This document shows positions 54,380 through 63,256 of a stretch of DNA of 64,000 bases, piece after piece (positions within the stretch are counted from its first letter, which is position 1; every line of letters starts with the position of its first letter). This DNA comes from Ilyomonas sp965199905 (GTDB lineage: Bacteria; Bacteroidota; Bacteroidia; Chitinophagales; Chitinophagaceae): positions 4,588,001-4,652,000 of the forward strand of contig OZ241366.1 of assembly GCA_965199905.1 (NCBI GenBank), given 5' to 3'. Both the position numbers and the translations under genes were made by a program. The notes under the pieces were generated by a model. The model was not told where the DNA came from. It did not search any database and saw only the letters and a program-made list of their open reading frames with translations.

Positions 54380-54937
54380 ATGAGCACACAAATCTTACAC
54401 AGAACATTGGCATTAAGTGTAATTGGAATATTGGCAATAACAAGCTGCCGTAAAGACGCAGGGCTGCCGGTAATGACAGAAAGCGCAACAGACAAAGTGA
54501 GTGAAGCATCTGTTGCCGGAGAAAGCCTGGCGGCTGCTTTTTCGCCTTACCAAGTATTAGGCAATTATAGCCTGCGCGGCAGCCGCACCAAGTACAGGGG
54601 ACAGGCAAATGAGAACGGCGATAACATCAGCGTGATATTTGATTATTTTGGGGAAAGAACGCTGACGGAATTGCGCTCCGACAAAGCCGTTACCTGCGGA
54701 TATGGAGAGCCAAACCTCACCAGCCAGGGATGGAAATATGTGATCCGTTACAACCCTGCCACAAAGCAAATTTTATTATCGCCAAACGATACGATGGCGG
54801 CTTCCATCAAGCGTGGTTCTTTTGAAGTCCTGGCTGCCGTGTACGCACCTGCCTACGGTTCGTTCACGTTTCAAACCCGCTACACAGATAAGGACGGTAA
54901 CGAAAATGAAGTGATTGATATTCTGAATAAAGAATAG
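54380..54937 (+). CDS. Lipoprotein of unknown function
   Basis: A 185-residue protein from MSTQILHRTLALSVIGILAI, a lipoprotein signal with Cys at residue 23 (ITSCRKDAG). The mature part is beta-rich (YQVLGNYSLRGSRTKYRG, SVIFDYFGERTLTELRSDKA, GSFTFQTRYTDKDGNENEVI), a fold typical of small extracytoplasmic Bacteroidota lipoproteins. The longer frame to 54329 has no signal and is rejected. It was not recognised as a named family. Confidence 0.7.
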   Translation: MSTQILHRTLALSVIGILAITSCRKDAGLPVMTESATDKVSEASVAGESLAAAFSPYQVLGNYSLRGSRTKYRGQANENGDNISVIFDYFGERTLTELRSDKAVTCGYGEPNLTSQGWKYVIRYNPATKQILLSPNDTMAASIKRGSFEVLAAVYAPAYGSFTFQTRYTDKDGNENEVIDILNKE

Positions 54938-54990
54938 CCTTCGTAAGTATCTGCTAAAGCTTATTTTGCGTAGCATTGAGCGGACGCATA

Positions 54991-56238
54991 ATGAAGAGAA
55001 TTGTTTACTGTACAACACAAACATTTCAGGGTATAAAGAAGCGCTTCTTTGTAAGCGCTTCTTTGCTTTTACTATTATACTTGTGTGTGCTTTTTTGCAG
55101 TGCTTTTAATAAAAAAACAACAGATGAAAGTAGCGCGCCTGTCTATAGCGATTTTGTGGGCAATGAAGCCTGCGTTTCCTGCCATAAAGAGATTTGCGAA
55201 AGTCAGTCACTGACGGCGCATTATCATACCTCATCGCCCGCAACTATAGAGAGTATCAAGGGTAGTTTTGCACCCGGCAAAAATGGATTTGTCTACAATG
55301 CTTTTATGCAAGCCGAGATGGATACGGCTGATGGAGTTGCTTATCAAACTGCTTTGGTAAACGGCGTTGCTTATCAAACGCAGCCTTTCGATATTACCGT
55401 TGGCTCGGGCAGAAAAGGGCAAACTTATTTATACTGGAACAATAATTATTTATACCAGTTGCCGGTAAGTTATTTCACGGCGCTGAACACGTGGTGCAAT
55501 AGCCCGGGCTACCCGCCGGGCATAATTAAATTCAACAGGAATATCAATGCGCGCTGCCTCGAGTGTCATGGTACTTATGCCAGCATAAGTAGCCTGCACG
55601 ATACAGTCACTTTCGACAAAACGCAAATTATTTATGGCATTGGCTGCGAACGCTGCCATGGCGCTGCGTCACAACACGTAGCTTACGAAAAAGCGCACCC
55701 GAAGGACACATCGGGCATGTTTATCCTGCACATAGGCAGGCTGGCAAGGCAGCAGAAGCTCGACCTGTGCGCGTTGTGTCATTCCGGCGTGCGCACCAGC
55801 ATAAAGCCGGCTTTTACTTATGGTGCGGGAGATAAGCTTGACGATTTCCTGAAGTCTGACACCCAAGCCGATTCCCTCTCTATGCTTGATGTGCATGGCA
55901 ACCAGTATGGATTGCTGGAGTCGAGTAAATGTTTCCGAATATCAGAAATGGATTGCTCATCGTGCCACAACACGCACCTGACTGAGCGGAATGATAAAGC
56001 ATTGTTTTCCGCACGTTGCGCCACATGTCATAATGATATACAGCATTCATTCGCTACATCAACCAATGCAAAAGCTATTAAGGCTAATTGCATTGACTGC
56101 CACATGCCGGCGCTGCCATCTTCAAAAATCACATTGCTTATTGAGGGCAAAAAAGAAACAGTGCCGGATTATGTAACCACGCACCACATCACCATTTATC
56201 CTGACCAGACAAAAGCCTTTTTAAGATCGCTTAAGTAA
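54991..56238 (+). CDS. Multiheme c-type cytochrome with seven CxxCH sites
   Basis: A 415-residue exported protein from MKRIVYCTTQTFQGIKK with a membrane anchor at about residues 19-42. Seven CxxCH heme-binding motifs are seen in order: CVSCH, CLECH, CERCH, CALCH, CSSCH, CATCH and CIDCH. The second half resembles the NrfH/tetraheme and octaheme-reductase-like cytochromes, but a catalytic heme with CxxCK is not seen. It is probably an electron carrier or reductase in the periplasm. An in-frame TTG at 54976 is less likely as the start. Confidence 0.88.
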   Translation: MKRIVYCTTQTFQGIKKRFFVSASLLLLLYLCVLFCSAFNKKTTDESSAPVYSDFVGNEACVSCHKEICESQSLTAHYHTSSPATIESIKGSFAPGKNGFVYNAFMQAEMDTADGVAYQTALVNGVAYQTQPFDITVGSGRKGQTYLYWNNNYLYQLPVSYFTALNTWCNSPGYPPGIIKFNRNINARCLECHGTYASISSLHDTVTFDKTQIIYGIGCERCHGAASQHVAYEKAHPKDTSGMFILHIGRLARQQKLDLCALCHSGVRTSIKPAFTYGAGDKLDDFLKSDTQADSLSMLDVHGNQYGLLESSKCFRISEMDCSSCHNTHLTERNDKALFSARCATCHNDIQHSFATSTNAKAIKANCIDCHMPALPSSKITLLIEGKKETVPDYVTTHHITIYPDQTKAFLRSLK

Positions 56239-56245
56239 AGGTTGT

Positions 56246-57304
56246 TTAGTCTTTCAGGGTAAAATAACTCAGCTTGCAAGGCACACCCGGCGGGCGGCCA
56301 TCTACTACCATCAACATGCCTTTTTTGTAAGGCAGAATACCTTCCCAGTTATCGGAAGAGTAGGAGATGACTTTCTTTTCTTTCCACTGCAATATGTTGT
56401 TGTTGAGAGTAAGCTTTACCAGCCTTGTAAAGTTAGTTTGCTGCGGGTTTGCGTGCATCTCTGCGGTGGCTTCTTTTAGCTTATCACCAATGTAATAACA
56501 ATATTCATTCTTCAATGTAGTAGCGCCTTTGGGAATAACGCCACAGGTAATGGTATCGTTATAATCGCGGTAAAAATGATTAAGCGCAATCATGCTGTTT
56601 CCGCCAAGTGAAGCCACATCTGTTACACGAAATAACAATGGCTTTGCAAACGTAACAGGCTGCCTGTTTTTTAAATCGATATCAAATGTAAATGCCGTTG
56701 GTGCGGCAGTAACAGCGGTGTTTTCATACAAAGCGATTAGCTTCTTTTGTTGGGGTAAATACGTGAGACTTTCAAAGCCTGCATTGCCAAATGTATAATC
56801 GGGTTTGGGGATTGATAAGGTATCATTCGGACTGAAGTTTACCTGCATCGTTTTGGCATCAATCGTTCCTTTTACCACATAGCAAAGGCTATCAGTTTCT
56901 ACCGTAAGAAAGATATTATCATCCACCACAACGGCAGCTTCAAACCCGCCAAAATCAAAACATGGCAGAATGCTTTTTTTGATGGATCGATATAAGGTAT
57001 CTAAGCTGTTACTGAGGATGAGTTTTGTTGTTTTTGTGGCAAATAAAGTTTTGCCACTGATAACAGAATCTATGCTTGTCGTATCCACGCAAACGATATG
57101 ATATTTATCGAAGGCTGATGTATGCTGTGGTATAAGAAGTATATAATTCTTCCACCTTGCCATGCCTGAAAATTCGTAGCTCGCTTTGTTGATGCTGTCG
57201 GCTAAGTAAATGGGGTGTTCAGCGGGTAAAATAATATGCTGTGCCGATGTTCGTGAAGCTGATATACAAAGTACCAAGAGTAGTAAGCTTGTAAGCTTTT
57301 TCAT
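56246..57304 (-). CDS. Secreted protein, phytase-esterase-like beta-propeller
   Basis: A 352-residue secreted protein with signal peptide MKKLTSLLLLVLCISASRTSA. It has several repeated beta-strand motifs, among them NAGFESLTYLPQQKKLIALY and SDNWEGILPYKKGMLMVVDG, which are the FEGl/WEGl signatures of proteins with an esterase-like phytase domain. The family assignment is from these motifs only. It is convergent with the cytochrome gene, with only 7 bp between the stops. Confidence 0.65.
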   Translation of the reverse strand: MKKLTSLLLLVLCISASRTSAQHIILPAEHPIYLADSINKASYEFSGMARWKNYILLIPQHTSAFDKYHIVCVDTTSIDSVISGKTLFATKTTKLILSNSLDTLYRSIKKSILPCFDFGGFEAAVVVDDNIFLTVETDSLCYVVKGTIDAKTMQVNFSPNDTLSIPKPDYTFGNAGFESLTYLPQQKKLIALYENTAVTAAPTAFTFDIDLKNRQPVTFAKPLLFRVTDVASLGGNSMIALNHFYRDYNDTITCGVIPKGATTLKNEYCYYIGDKLKEATAEMHANPQQTNFTRLVKLTLNNNILQWKEKKVISYSSDNWEGILPYKKGMLMVVDGRPPGVPCKLSYFTLKD

Positions 57305-57698
57305 AGAATAATTGTAAGTGAATGTAGCAGAAAATGCACTAAGAAATTTGTTTTGGCGAATTGAATGAAGTCCTGTTCTTCCGGGAACATTACAGGTTTA
57401 GTAATAGTGTCAAGATATATATGGTGACCCATAAATGTATGACCAAGGCGGTTTGTTTTGCTATGCCTAATCGCTTTTATGAGTTTATATAAGCTTTAGG
57501 TAAGGGTAAAATTATTATTTATAAGGGTACACTTTAGCTGCATTTTTTGGAAAAAGAATATAGAAATGAACCACATAGAATGATAGAAACATAGGGAGGA
57601 AAACACATAGAACTTATGCGAATCTGCCTTTCTGTTTCCATAAAATCATCATCATTCAATCACTCAAAAAGCTATGCAAGCGGAACAAAAAGCATCAC
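57305..57698. other. Non-coding gap
   Basis: A 394-bp AT-rich region between the phytase-esterase-like gene (whose start is at its left edge) and the DUF2235 gene (whose end is at its right edge). No gene, strong hairpin or repeat copy was seen. Confidence 0.5.
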
Positions 57699-58757
57699 TC
57701 ACTTCCTCTTCATCCCACCCATGTTTTGCGGGCGATACTTTTCATCCGCATCATATCGTTGCCATACACTTTCATCAATCGTTTGGTTCGACTTTGCATC
57801 AGCCGTATCAATCTTTCGCCACGTAGGTCGCCAAAACCAGTAGCGCAATGTGTATGAGTTTCTCAGTTCAGCCGTTGCTTTCGGGGCAATCTGTATTACG
57901 GATGGCTCGTGATAACACAGACCAGCGCCGGCTGCTTTTTGCATGAGCCAGTTCAGCGAAATATCACTCAAACCACTGTCGGCATAGCCACCACCAATGT
58001 TTGAATGCACGCCTGCAAACCAGCGCTGCTCCATCACCTGCGGATGATCTGTATCCCTCATTACGGTATCGCTTTTTTCCCACAGTGTTGGCAGAAATAA
58101 AGCCCGCCTTTCATCAATAGCAAGTGCGTGATACGCATACTTCACATGACTGCTCAGCGTATAATCGTGAAACTTATATTTTGCCTCATTTAGTTTTTTA
58201 TATGCCGGCAACGGAATGCCCAAACTGCCCACCGTATCCCACACGCCAATAAAGTAAATCGGGGTAATATTTTCTATGCAATAGTTTGCGCGCCATGCCG
58301 TCATCATGTCCGAATCAGGACTGGTATACGTATTCCTGTCGCGGTAGATATCGTAAGCCTTATCTACCATGTATAAATGTGTCGGTTTTAGCAAGCCGCA
58401 ATTGCCTATAAACCCCGATAGGCTGCGGGCTGTATAGGCGCCGCGGCTAAACCCAAACAGGTACAGTTCATCACCCGGCTTATAGTTGAGGCAAATGAAC
58501 GAATACATGTCTTTAATGTGCTTATCAATACCCAAACCCGTGATGCCGCCCGTTACCTGGTCCCATTGGCTGTAGCCCGTACCAACACCGTTGTCGTAAG
58601 CCTTCAACTGTTTTATATCCGCACTGCCATCGAGCGATTTGCCAGTATTACAAATGCAGTTAAACATCTTCTCAACATTCGTTTGTACAACAATGCCTTT
58701 GTCCGTTGCGCCGGGTTTATTCCAGGTACCGTCTGAGCAGGTAATGATGCGTTTCAT
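57699..58757 (-). CDS. DUF2235 alpha/beta-hydrolase (Tle1-type phospholipase-like)
   Basis: A 352-residue protein with the DUF2235 signature: N-terminal KRIITCSDGTWNKPG, the nucleophile elbow LYLFGFSRGAYTARSLSGF (GFSRG), FIGVWDTVGSLGIP, HALAIDERRALFLPTLW, and QRWFAGVHSNIGGGYADSGL with the catalytic His. DUF2235 includes Tle1 phospholipase effectors of type VI secretion as well as non-effector hydrolases. No signal peptide is seen. It is the last gene of a minus-strand group that includes a lysozyme-like protein and a lipoprotein. Confidence 0.88.
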   Translation of the reverse strand: MKRIITCSDGTWNKPGATDKGIVVQTNVEKMFNCICNTGKSLDGSADIKQLKAYDNGVGTGYSQWDQVTGGITGLGIDKHIKDMYSFICLNYKPGDELYLFGFSRGAYTARSLSGFIGNCGLLKPTHLYMVDKAYDIYRDRNTYTSPDSDMMTAWRANYCIENITPIYFIGVWDTVGSLGIPLPAYKKLNEAKYKFHDYTLSSHVKYAYHALAIDERRALFLPTLWEKSDTVMRDTDHPQVMEQRWFAGVHSNIGGGYADSGLSDISLNWLMQKAAGAGLCYHEPSVIQIAPKATAELRNSYTLRYWFWRPTWRKIDTADAKSNQTIDESVWQRYDADEKYRPQNMGGMKRK

Positions 58758-59136
58758 AGTGGCAATTTTTATTTAGTGCTATATGATTCTATGTGCGATG
58801 TCAGATGTGTGATGTACGATGTATTCTTATGTCATTTTACCAGTTATATCATGGCTTTTCATGTAGCAAACGTTTCTTCTTTTGGTAACCATCGTTCGTC
58901 ACTTTTGTGATCGTCCCTTGCAACCGAAGATTTGTTCTTATATCTCTTTTAAGTAAAGGGATATAAGAATCACACATCAACGTTTCAAACAATGAATGAG
59001 CTTTTTCTTAACCACAAAATCGTAAAGAATACAAAGCTTCACAAAGATTTCTATCATGGTTATCAAGCTTACATAACGATATCTTAATTGCAAACTATCA
59101 ACCGCCAATTATCATCTGCCATCTCCAAACCACCAA
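58758..59136. other. Intergenic gap filled by repeat R7
   Basis: The 379 bp between the lysozyme-like gene and the DUF2235 gene hold repeat copy R7 and its CAACCGCC-type tract, plus AT-rich DNA next to the DUF2235 start. No gene was found. Confidence 0.6.
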
Positions 59137-59147
59137 CTACACAATCC
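58880..59147 (+). repeat. Dispersed structured repeat, copy R7, with tail and tandem tract
   Basis: The core has TTTTGGTAACCATCGTTC, TTTTGTGATCGTCCCTTG, a hairpin TTCTTATATC (58935-58944) with GATATAAGAA (58960-58969), CACATCAACGTTTC, and AAACAATGAATGAGCTTTTT. It continues into TTAACCACAAAATCGTAAAG, AATACAAAGCTTCACAAAG and a CAACTATCAACCGCCAATT tract. The hairpin stem has a different sequence from R6 but is equally perfect. Confidence 0.75.
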
Positions 59148-59928
59148 TCGGGTCGCCCTTCAAAAACTGACTCGTTACCGCAAAATAAGCATCCGATGTT
59201 TTTTGACCTGCTTTGCCATCTACCCGAATATGCGCACCATTCAGGTTCAGCAACTTCTGCAGCTCTTCTGCTTTTGCCACATAACGGTTAGGGCTGTACA
59301 ACACATCCAAACCTAAGTTCAGTATCAATGTTTTCCTGTCTATCGCTGCTACTTCCGATGTTATGATTTGCTTCTCAAACATGCGCCGCAACAGCACCGC
59401 AGCACCGCATTGCTTTGATACAGCCGTAGCGCTATACACGCCATCTTTTACAAACTTTCCTTTTGTGTATTGGTTGCTATAGCTCCACAGGTATGGCGAG
59501 TTTATACCTTTGCTGTGATAACCATAGCCGTTAAAGCCTTCAAATTTATACAGCAACGCAGGCACGCTCCAGTCTGTCCACCTGGTAAGACCGTCGTAGG
59601 TTAGCGCATCCTGCGCACTGGCTTCCCAGGTAAAAGGCGGCGTGCCGGTTTTAGGTCTGCCAGCCGGTACCTGCACGGTGCGCGCCGTAAGCGGATCACC
59701 ATTGTGAAGATGCTTGTTGAAGCTGAGAGAGCCTTCCAAACAGTGAATGATAGCAATCACATGCCAGGGCACATTGGTTATCGTGCTCATGCTTTTATAA
59801 CGCTCCTGCGCAAGCACCATTTTGTTGATGTAAGAATCAATCTCTTTATACTTATCAGGATTAATCACACACGTATCAAATAACCGCTGGTATTCGCTCT
59901 GAAGCTGCGAGGTAAATGATGCTGCCAT
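59137..59928 (-). CDS. Lysozyme-like protein with C-terminal peptidoglycan-binding-like region
   Basis: A 263-residue protein. The N-terminal two thirds match a lysozyme-like family known from memory in phage and cyanobacterial proteins: TNVPWHVIAIIHCLEGSLSF with a Glu suited to catalysis, FNKHLHNGDPLTARTVQVPA, PPFTWEASAQDALTY, and YLWSYSNQYTKGKFVKDG. The C-terminus (AEELQKLLNLNGAHIRVDGK, AGQKTSDAYFAV) resembles a peptidoglycan-binding domain. No signal peptide is seen. It begins a group with the DUF2235 hydrolase, and murein cleavage is inferred. Confidence 0.78.
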   Translation of the reverse strand: MAASFTSQLQSEYQRLFDTCVINPDKYKEIDSYINKMVLAQERYKSMSTITNVPWHVIAIIHCLEGSLSFNKHLHNGDPLTARTVQVPAGRPKTGTPPFTWEASAQDALTYDGLTRWTDWSVPALLYKFEGFNGYGYHSKGINSPYLWSYSNQYTKGKFVKDGVYSATAVSKQCGAAVLLRRMFEKQIITSEVAAIDRKTLILNLGLDVLYSPNRYVAKAEELQKLLNLNGAHIRVDGKAGQKTSDAYFAVTSQFLKGDPRIV

Positions 59929-60064
59929 GAAGGATATATTTTAATGCAAAAAAATAGAATGACTGTACTTATGAGCAAACAGAACTGAAGATATATACTT
60001 TATCCTGCCTCCGTTTCATATCAATGTATGCCTTGCGAAGCCTGGTTTTGCGATAAAGAATCCA

Positions 60065-60400
60065 TTAAAAAGGCAGCGCCTGAAATATGGTTTCTTTAAT
60101 CAAATTCAACATATTTGCCTTGAACAAATCAGCTTCAATCTGGCCTAAACCGGCGTCTTTCAATGCCGTCATTACAATCAGTTGCTTCTGGCTGTATAAA
60201 AGCCATTCAAAATCTTCTTTCGTTATGTTGCCTTGCAACAACTGACCAGACCAGCGCTCCAGTTTTTCCTTCATTTCATCGAGCATTTTTTGCCCGTCTT
60301 TTTCGCCGGCATCTATGCAGTTTTTCAGCGTACTTTTTACCAGTGCCACCACGCCTTCCTTCAGGGTATCAAATAAGTCGGAGAAATTAAAAGCAGCCAT
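60065..60400 (-). CDS. Small helical protein of unknown function
   Basis: A 111-residue, predominantly helical protein (DLFDTLKEGVVALVKSTLKN, KMLDEMKEKLERWSGQLLQG, EDFEWLLYSQKQLIVMTALK) without a signal peptide or metal motif. It lies between a lipoprotein gene and the lysozyme-like gene on the same strand, which suggests a joint role, perhaps as a chaperone or adaptor. No family was recognised. Confidence 0.65.
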   Translation of the reverse strand: MAAFNFSDLFDTLKEGVVALVKSTLKNCIDAGEKDGQKMLDEMKEKLERWSGQLLQGNITKEDFEWLLYSQKQLIVMTALKDAGLGQIEADLFKANMLNLIKETIFQALPF

Positions 60401-60436
60401 AATAACAGATTGTATAGTGAAGTAGTAAAAGAATGC

Positions 60437-60931
60437 TTATTTGTTTTTAGCGATAAAGGAAGTAATGCGCTCATCGGTGTCATGAATCTTGCGGCTTTCC
60501 AGTTCCATCAGCAGGTCGAAGCCTTCGCCAATCTGTTGTTTCGCTTCATTTACAAACGTGCTGCCCTGAAAATGTTTTTCTTTTTTCCAGCTTGCCAGCA
60601 ATCCTTTCAAGTGACCTTTAGGTTGGTTAGGTGTTAATGCCGTTGTATCGGTAAGCAAACCATTCATCACCGACCACATTTTTGCCATCATTTCATTTTT
60701 AGGCTTGTGCATATCGTATTCCATGGCTTTGTGTGTTTCCGTCAGCACATCAGCTACCTCCGCAGCGTGGACAGTATAGTCTTCTGTAGATTTATCTATC
60801 ACATTCAGCACGTCTACTTTTACGGAAGACAATTGTGTATAGGAGTAATCGTCGTAAGCAGCAATGAGCGGCTTGCAGCCTGGCAGAAATAGCAGCAGGC
60901 CTATAAAAGCAGTCAAAGTATATTTTACCAT
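60437..60931 (-). CDS. Helical lipoprotein, candidate immunity protein
   Basis: A 164-residue protein with signal MVKYTLTAFIGLLLFLPGC and the modified Cys at residue 19. The mature part is helical and charged (VDVLNVIDKSTEDYTVHAAE, EVADVLTETHKAMEYDMHKP, NEAKQQIGEGFDLLMELESR). It lies 36 bp upstream of the small helical gene in the same unit as the lysozyme-like and DUF2235 genes. Periplasmic lipoproteins next to such hydrolases are often immunity proteins, but that is inference only. Confidence 0.7.
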   Translation of the reverse strand: MVKYTLTAFIGLLLFLPGCKPLIAAYDDYSYTQLSSVKVDVLNVIDKSTEDYTVHAAEVADVLTETHKAMEYDMHKPKNEMMAKMWSVMNGLLTDTTALTPNQPKGHLKGLLASWKKEKHFQGSTFVNEAKQQIGEGFDLLMELESRKIHDTDERITSFIAKNK

Positions 60932-61023
60932 GAAAATGAATTTGGTTTTGTTATGAAGTGCATCATGCAGGAACCTTATTTATTCGCATTTTGCGCAATA
61001 AAAGTAAACAGTTTCCCAGAACT

Positions 61024-62286
61024 TTAATATTCCATCTTTCGAAGCGAAGGCGCTTTTATCCAGGTCACAACCACCACGGCAAGCGTCATGCAGCCACCAA
61101 ACACTACAGAAGGAATCACGCCCATCAGCTTTGCCATCACACCACTTTCAAATTGCCCCAGTTCATTGCTGCTGTTGATAAACATACTGTTTACGCTTGA
61201 CACGCGGCCACGCATATTATCCGGCGTTTTTAATTGTGAAACGGTGCCGCGCACAACCACGCTGATGCCATCGAGCATACCACTGATAAGCAGCGCCGCA
61301 AAAGACAGCCAGAAGATTTTAGACAAACCAAAAATGATAATGCAAATACCAAAACCTGCCACGGCATACATCAATTTGTAACCTTGTTTTTTCTTTAGCG
61401 GAAATAAAGTCAGCAGGATAACGATGATGATAGCGCCCATGTCAGATGCCGCATTCAGCAAGCCAAAACCCTCGGCACCAATGTGAAGAATGTCTCTCGC
61501 AAAAACGGGAACCATCGCCACAGCTCCGCCAAACAAAACGGCGAACAAATCGAGCGAAATGGCGCCAAGCAATTCCTTTGTTTTAAACACGAATGAAATG
61601 CCTTCGCGCACACTGTCTAACGTCTTCTTTTCACCTTGTTCATTGGCGGCTGGTTTTTTCTTTATCAGCGACATAGATAGCAAAGCGAATACTAAGAGCG
61701 AAACAATGGAAATAAGTGTTCCGTTAATGCCTAAATGCGCAATAAGCAAACCGCCCACCGCATGACCCGATACGGATGCCGTCATATACGTTCCCTGGTT
61801 CCAGGTAATGGCATTTTGCCAGATGTTGCGCGGCGCAATATTGGCAACCAATACATTGAATGTTGGTCCTGAAAAAGAGCGCACAATGCCGGTACCAAAT
61901 ACGATACAATAAATGACCCTTGCAATGTTGTGATTGGAAAGATAAGTACGCGTATGATCAGCCGATAAAAAACAAAATAGAACAGCCGCGACTGTGTAAA
62001 GCGATATACATATAAGCATCAGCTTTCGCTTCTCACTAATGTCAATCACATGACCGGCATATAGCGCCAAGCCCACGGCAGGCACCACTTCCGACAAACC
62101 AATTAAACCAATAGCGAATGGATCGTTAGTAAGATTATATACCCACCAACCGAGTACGGTCGTCATCATGCGCAGCCCCATTGTATAAGTAAAGCGGCAC
62201 ATCAAAAGATTGCGGTATTCGGGAATTGCTAACGCGACAAAAGGACTGGTTTTTTCTTTTATAACAGAGCCTTCAGTTGTTTCCAT
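61024..62286 (-). CDS. MFS transporter, EntS/MFS_3 type
   Basis: A 420-residue membrane protein with about twelve hydrophobic helices and the MFS motif between helices 2 and 3 (ALYAGHVIDISEKRKLMLIC). Helix 5 shows ITWNQGTYMTASVSGHAVGG and the central loop is charged. It resembles the enterobactin-exporter/macrolide-efflux MFS_3 class. Substrate unknown. The start codon lies at 62284-62286. Confidence 0.88.
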   Translation of the reverse strand: METTEGSVIKEKTSPFVALAIPEYRNLLMCRFTYTMGLRMMTTVLGWWVYNLTNDPFAIGLIGLSEVVPAVGLALYAGHVIDISEKRKLMLICISLYTVAAVLFCFLSADHTRTYLSNHNIARVIYCIVFGTGIVRSFSGPTFNVLVANIAPRNIWQNAITWNQGTYMTASVSGHAVGGLLIAHLGINGTLISIVSLLVFALLSMSLIKKKPAANEQGEKKTLDSVREGISFVFKTKELLGAISLDLFAVLFGGAVAMVPVFARDILHIGAEGFGLLNAASDMGAIIIVILLTLFPLKKKQGYKLMYAVAGFGICIIIFGLSKIFWLSFAALLISGMLDGISVVVRGTVSQLKTPDNMRGRVSSVNSMFINSSNELGQFESGVMAKLMGVIPSVVFGGCMTLAVVVVTWIKAPSLRKMEY

Positions 62287-62369
62287 TCATATACATTTCA
62301 AATTAATTGTAATCGGCTTCTGTCTTGCTAAAACAACATCATATATCGCACAACTTACATCGTACATGC

Positions 62370-62999
62370 TTAGGGCAATTCTAAAAAATACTGCTCTTCA
62401 AAGTCTTCCTCCAGCGTGTTGATAATTGCCTGCATGTGTGCTTCATTGCTTAAAAAATCTGCATTACCGGCTTCCACGAAAATGGTTTTGATGGCGTGTT
62501 GCTTTATATAGTTTGTGTACGTATCCTGTATGCTTTGCAGGTAACTGTCGGGTATCTTTTGCTCGTAACTGCGGTTGCGCTTTTTTATGTTGCGCTGCAA
62601 TTTACTAACAGAGCTATGCAGGTAAATAATTACATCCGGAAACACAAGCTGCTGCTGCATAATATCGAACAGCTTTTGAAAAAGTTTAAACTCTTCTTCC
62701 GGCAGATTAATACGTGCAAACAGCAGGCATTTTGTAAACACATAATCCGATACCGTAACGCTTTGAAAGAGATCTGTTTTAAACAAATTATCTTTTAGCT
62801 GCTTAAAGCGTTCTGCCATAAAAAACAGCTCCAGCGGAAACGCATATTGCTTTGGATTCTCGTAAAATTTTGGCAGAAAGGGATTGTCGGCAAATTCTTC
62901 CAGTATCAGCCTTGCATTCAGTTTTTTTGCCAGCAAGTGCGCCAGTGTTGTTTTTCCGGCTCCGATGTTTCCTTCAATGGTGATAAAGCGGTGTTGCAT
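62370..62999 (-). CDS. Deoxynucleoside kinase
   Basis: A 209-residue dNK-type kinase (deoxyadenosine/deoxyguanosine kinase class) of nucleotide salvage. It has the P-loop ITIEGNIGAGKTTLAHLLA, the base-binding EEFADNPFLPKFYENPKQYA, FFMAERFKQLKDNLF, the SDYVFTKCLLFARINL segment (DRS-like motif), and the lid KRNRSYEQKIPDSYL. The specific deoxynucleoside cannot be told. It is the first gene on the minus strand left of the divergent lpdA. Confidence 0.92.
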   Translation of the reverse strand: MQHRFITIEGNIGAGKTTLAHLLAKKLNARLILEEFADNPFLPKFYENPKQYAFPLELFFMAERFKQLKDNLFKTDLFQSVTVSDYVFTKCLLFARINLPEEEFKLFQKLFDIMQQQLVFPDVIIYLHSSVSKLQRNIKKRNRSYEQKIPDSYLQSIQDTYTNYIKQHAIKTIFVEAGNADFLSNEAHMQAIINTLEEDFEEQYFLELP

Positions 63000-63027
63000 G
63001 TGAGAGGGTCAAAAGTAGGAAGCAATC

Positions 63028-63140
63028 TGCTATCAGCCGTCAGCTTTCAGCTAATAAGGCTTTGTGTTTTGTTTTCAAACTGGTAAAGAATCATAAACTT
63101 TTATAAACTGATGGCTAAAAGCTGGCTGCTGACAGCTAAA
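63028..63140. repeat. Imperfect agctgac/agccgtcag repeats between dNK and lpdA
   Basis: TATCAGCCGTCAGCTTTCAG near 63031 and CTGGCTGCTGACAGCTAAA near 63122 share a short vocabulary with the nuoE-nuoF and nuoH-nuoI spacers. They flank AT-rich DNA and precede the lpdA promoter region. Confidence 0.4.
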
Positions 63141-63143
63141 CCT

Positions 63144-63174
63144 TTTGCCATCTGCCACGATACAGCTACCTTAG
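63144..63174 (+). promoter_or_regulatory. Putative promoter of lpdA
   Basis: TTTG at 63144-63147 and TACCTTAG at 63167-63174 are separated by 19 bp, the spacing known for Bacteroidota promoters, with one mismatch in the -7 element. The lpdA ATG lies 82 bp further on. Confidence 0.45.
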
Positions 63175-63256
63175 CACCCGCAAAAAAGGGAACACAATTG
63201 CCGCAACTAACGAATAAAGTGGCAATTCTTTTACACGTAAAAAATCAAATTTAAAT

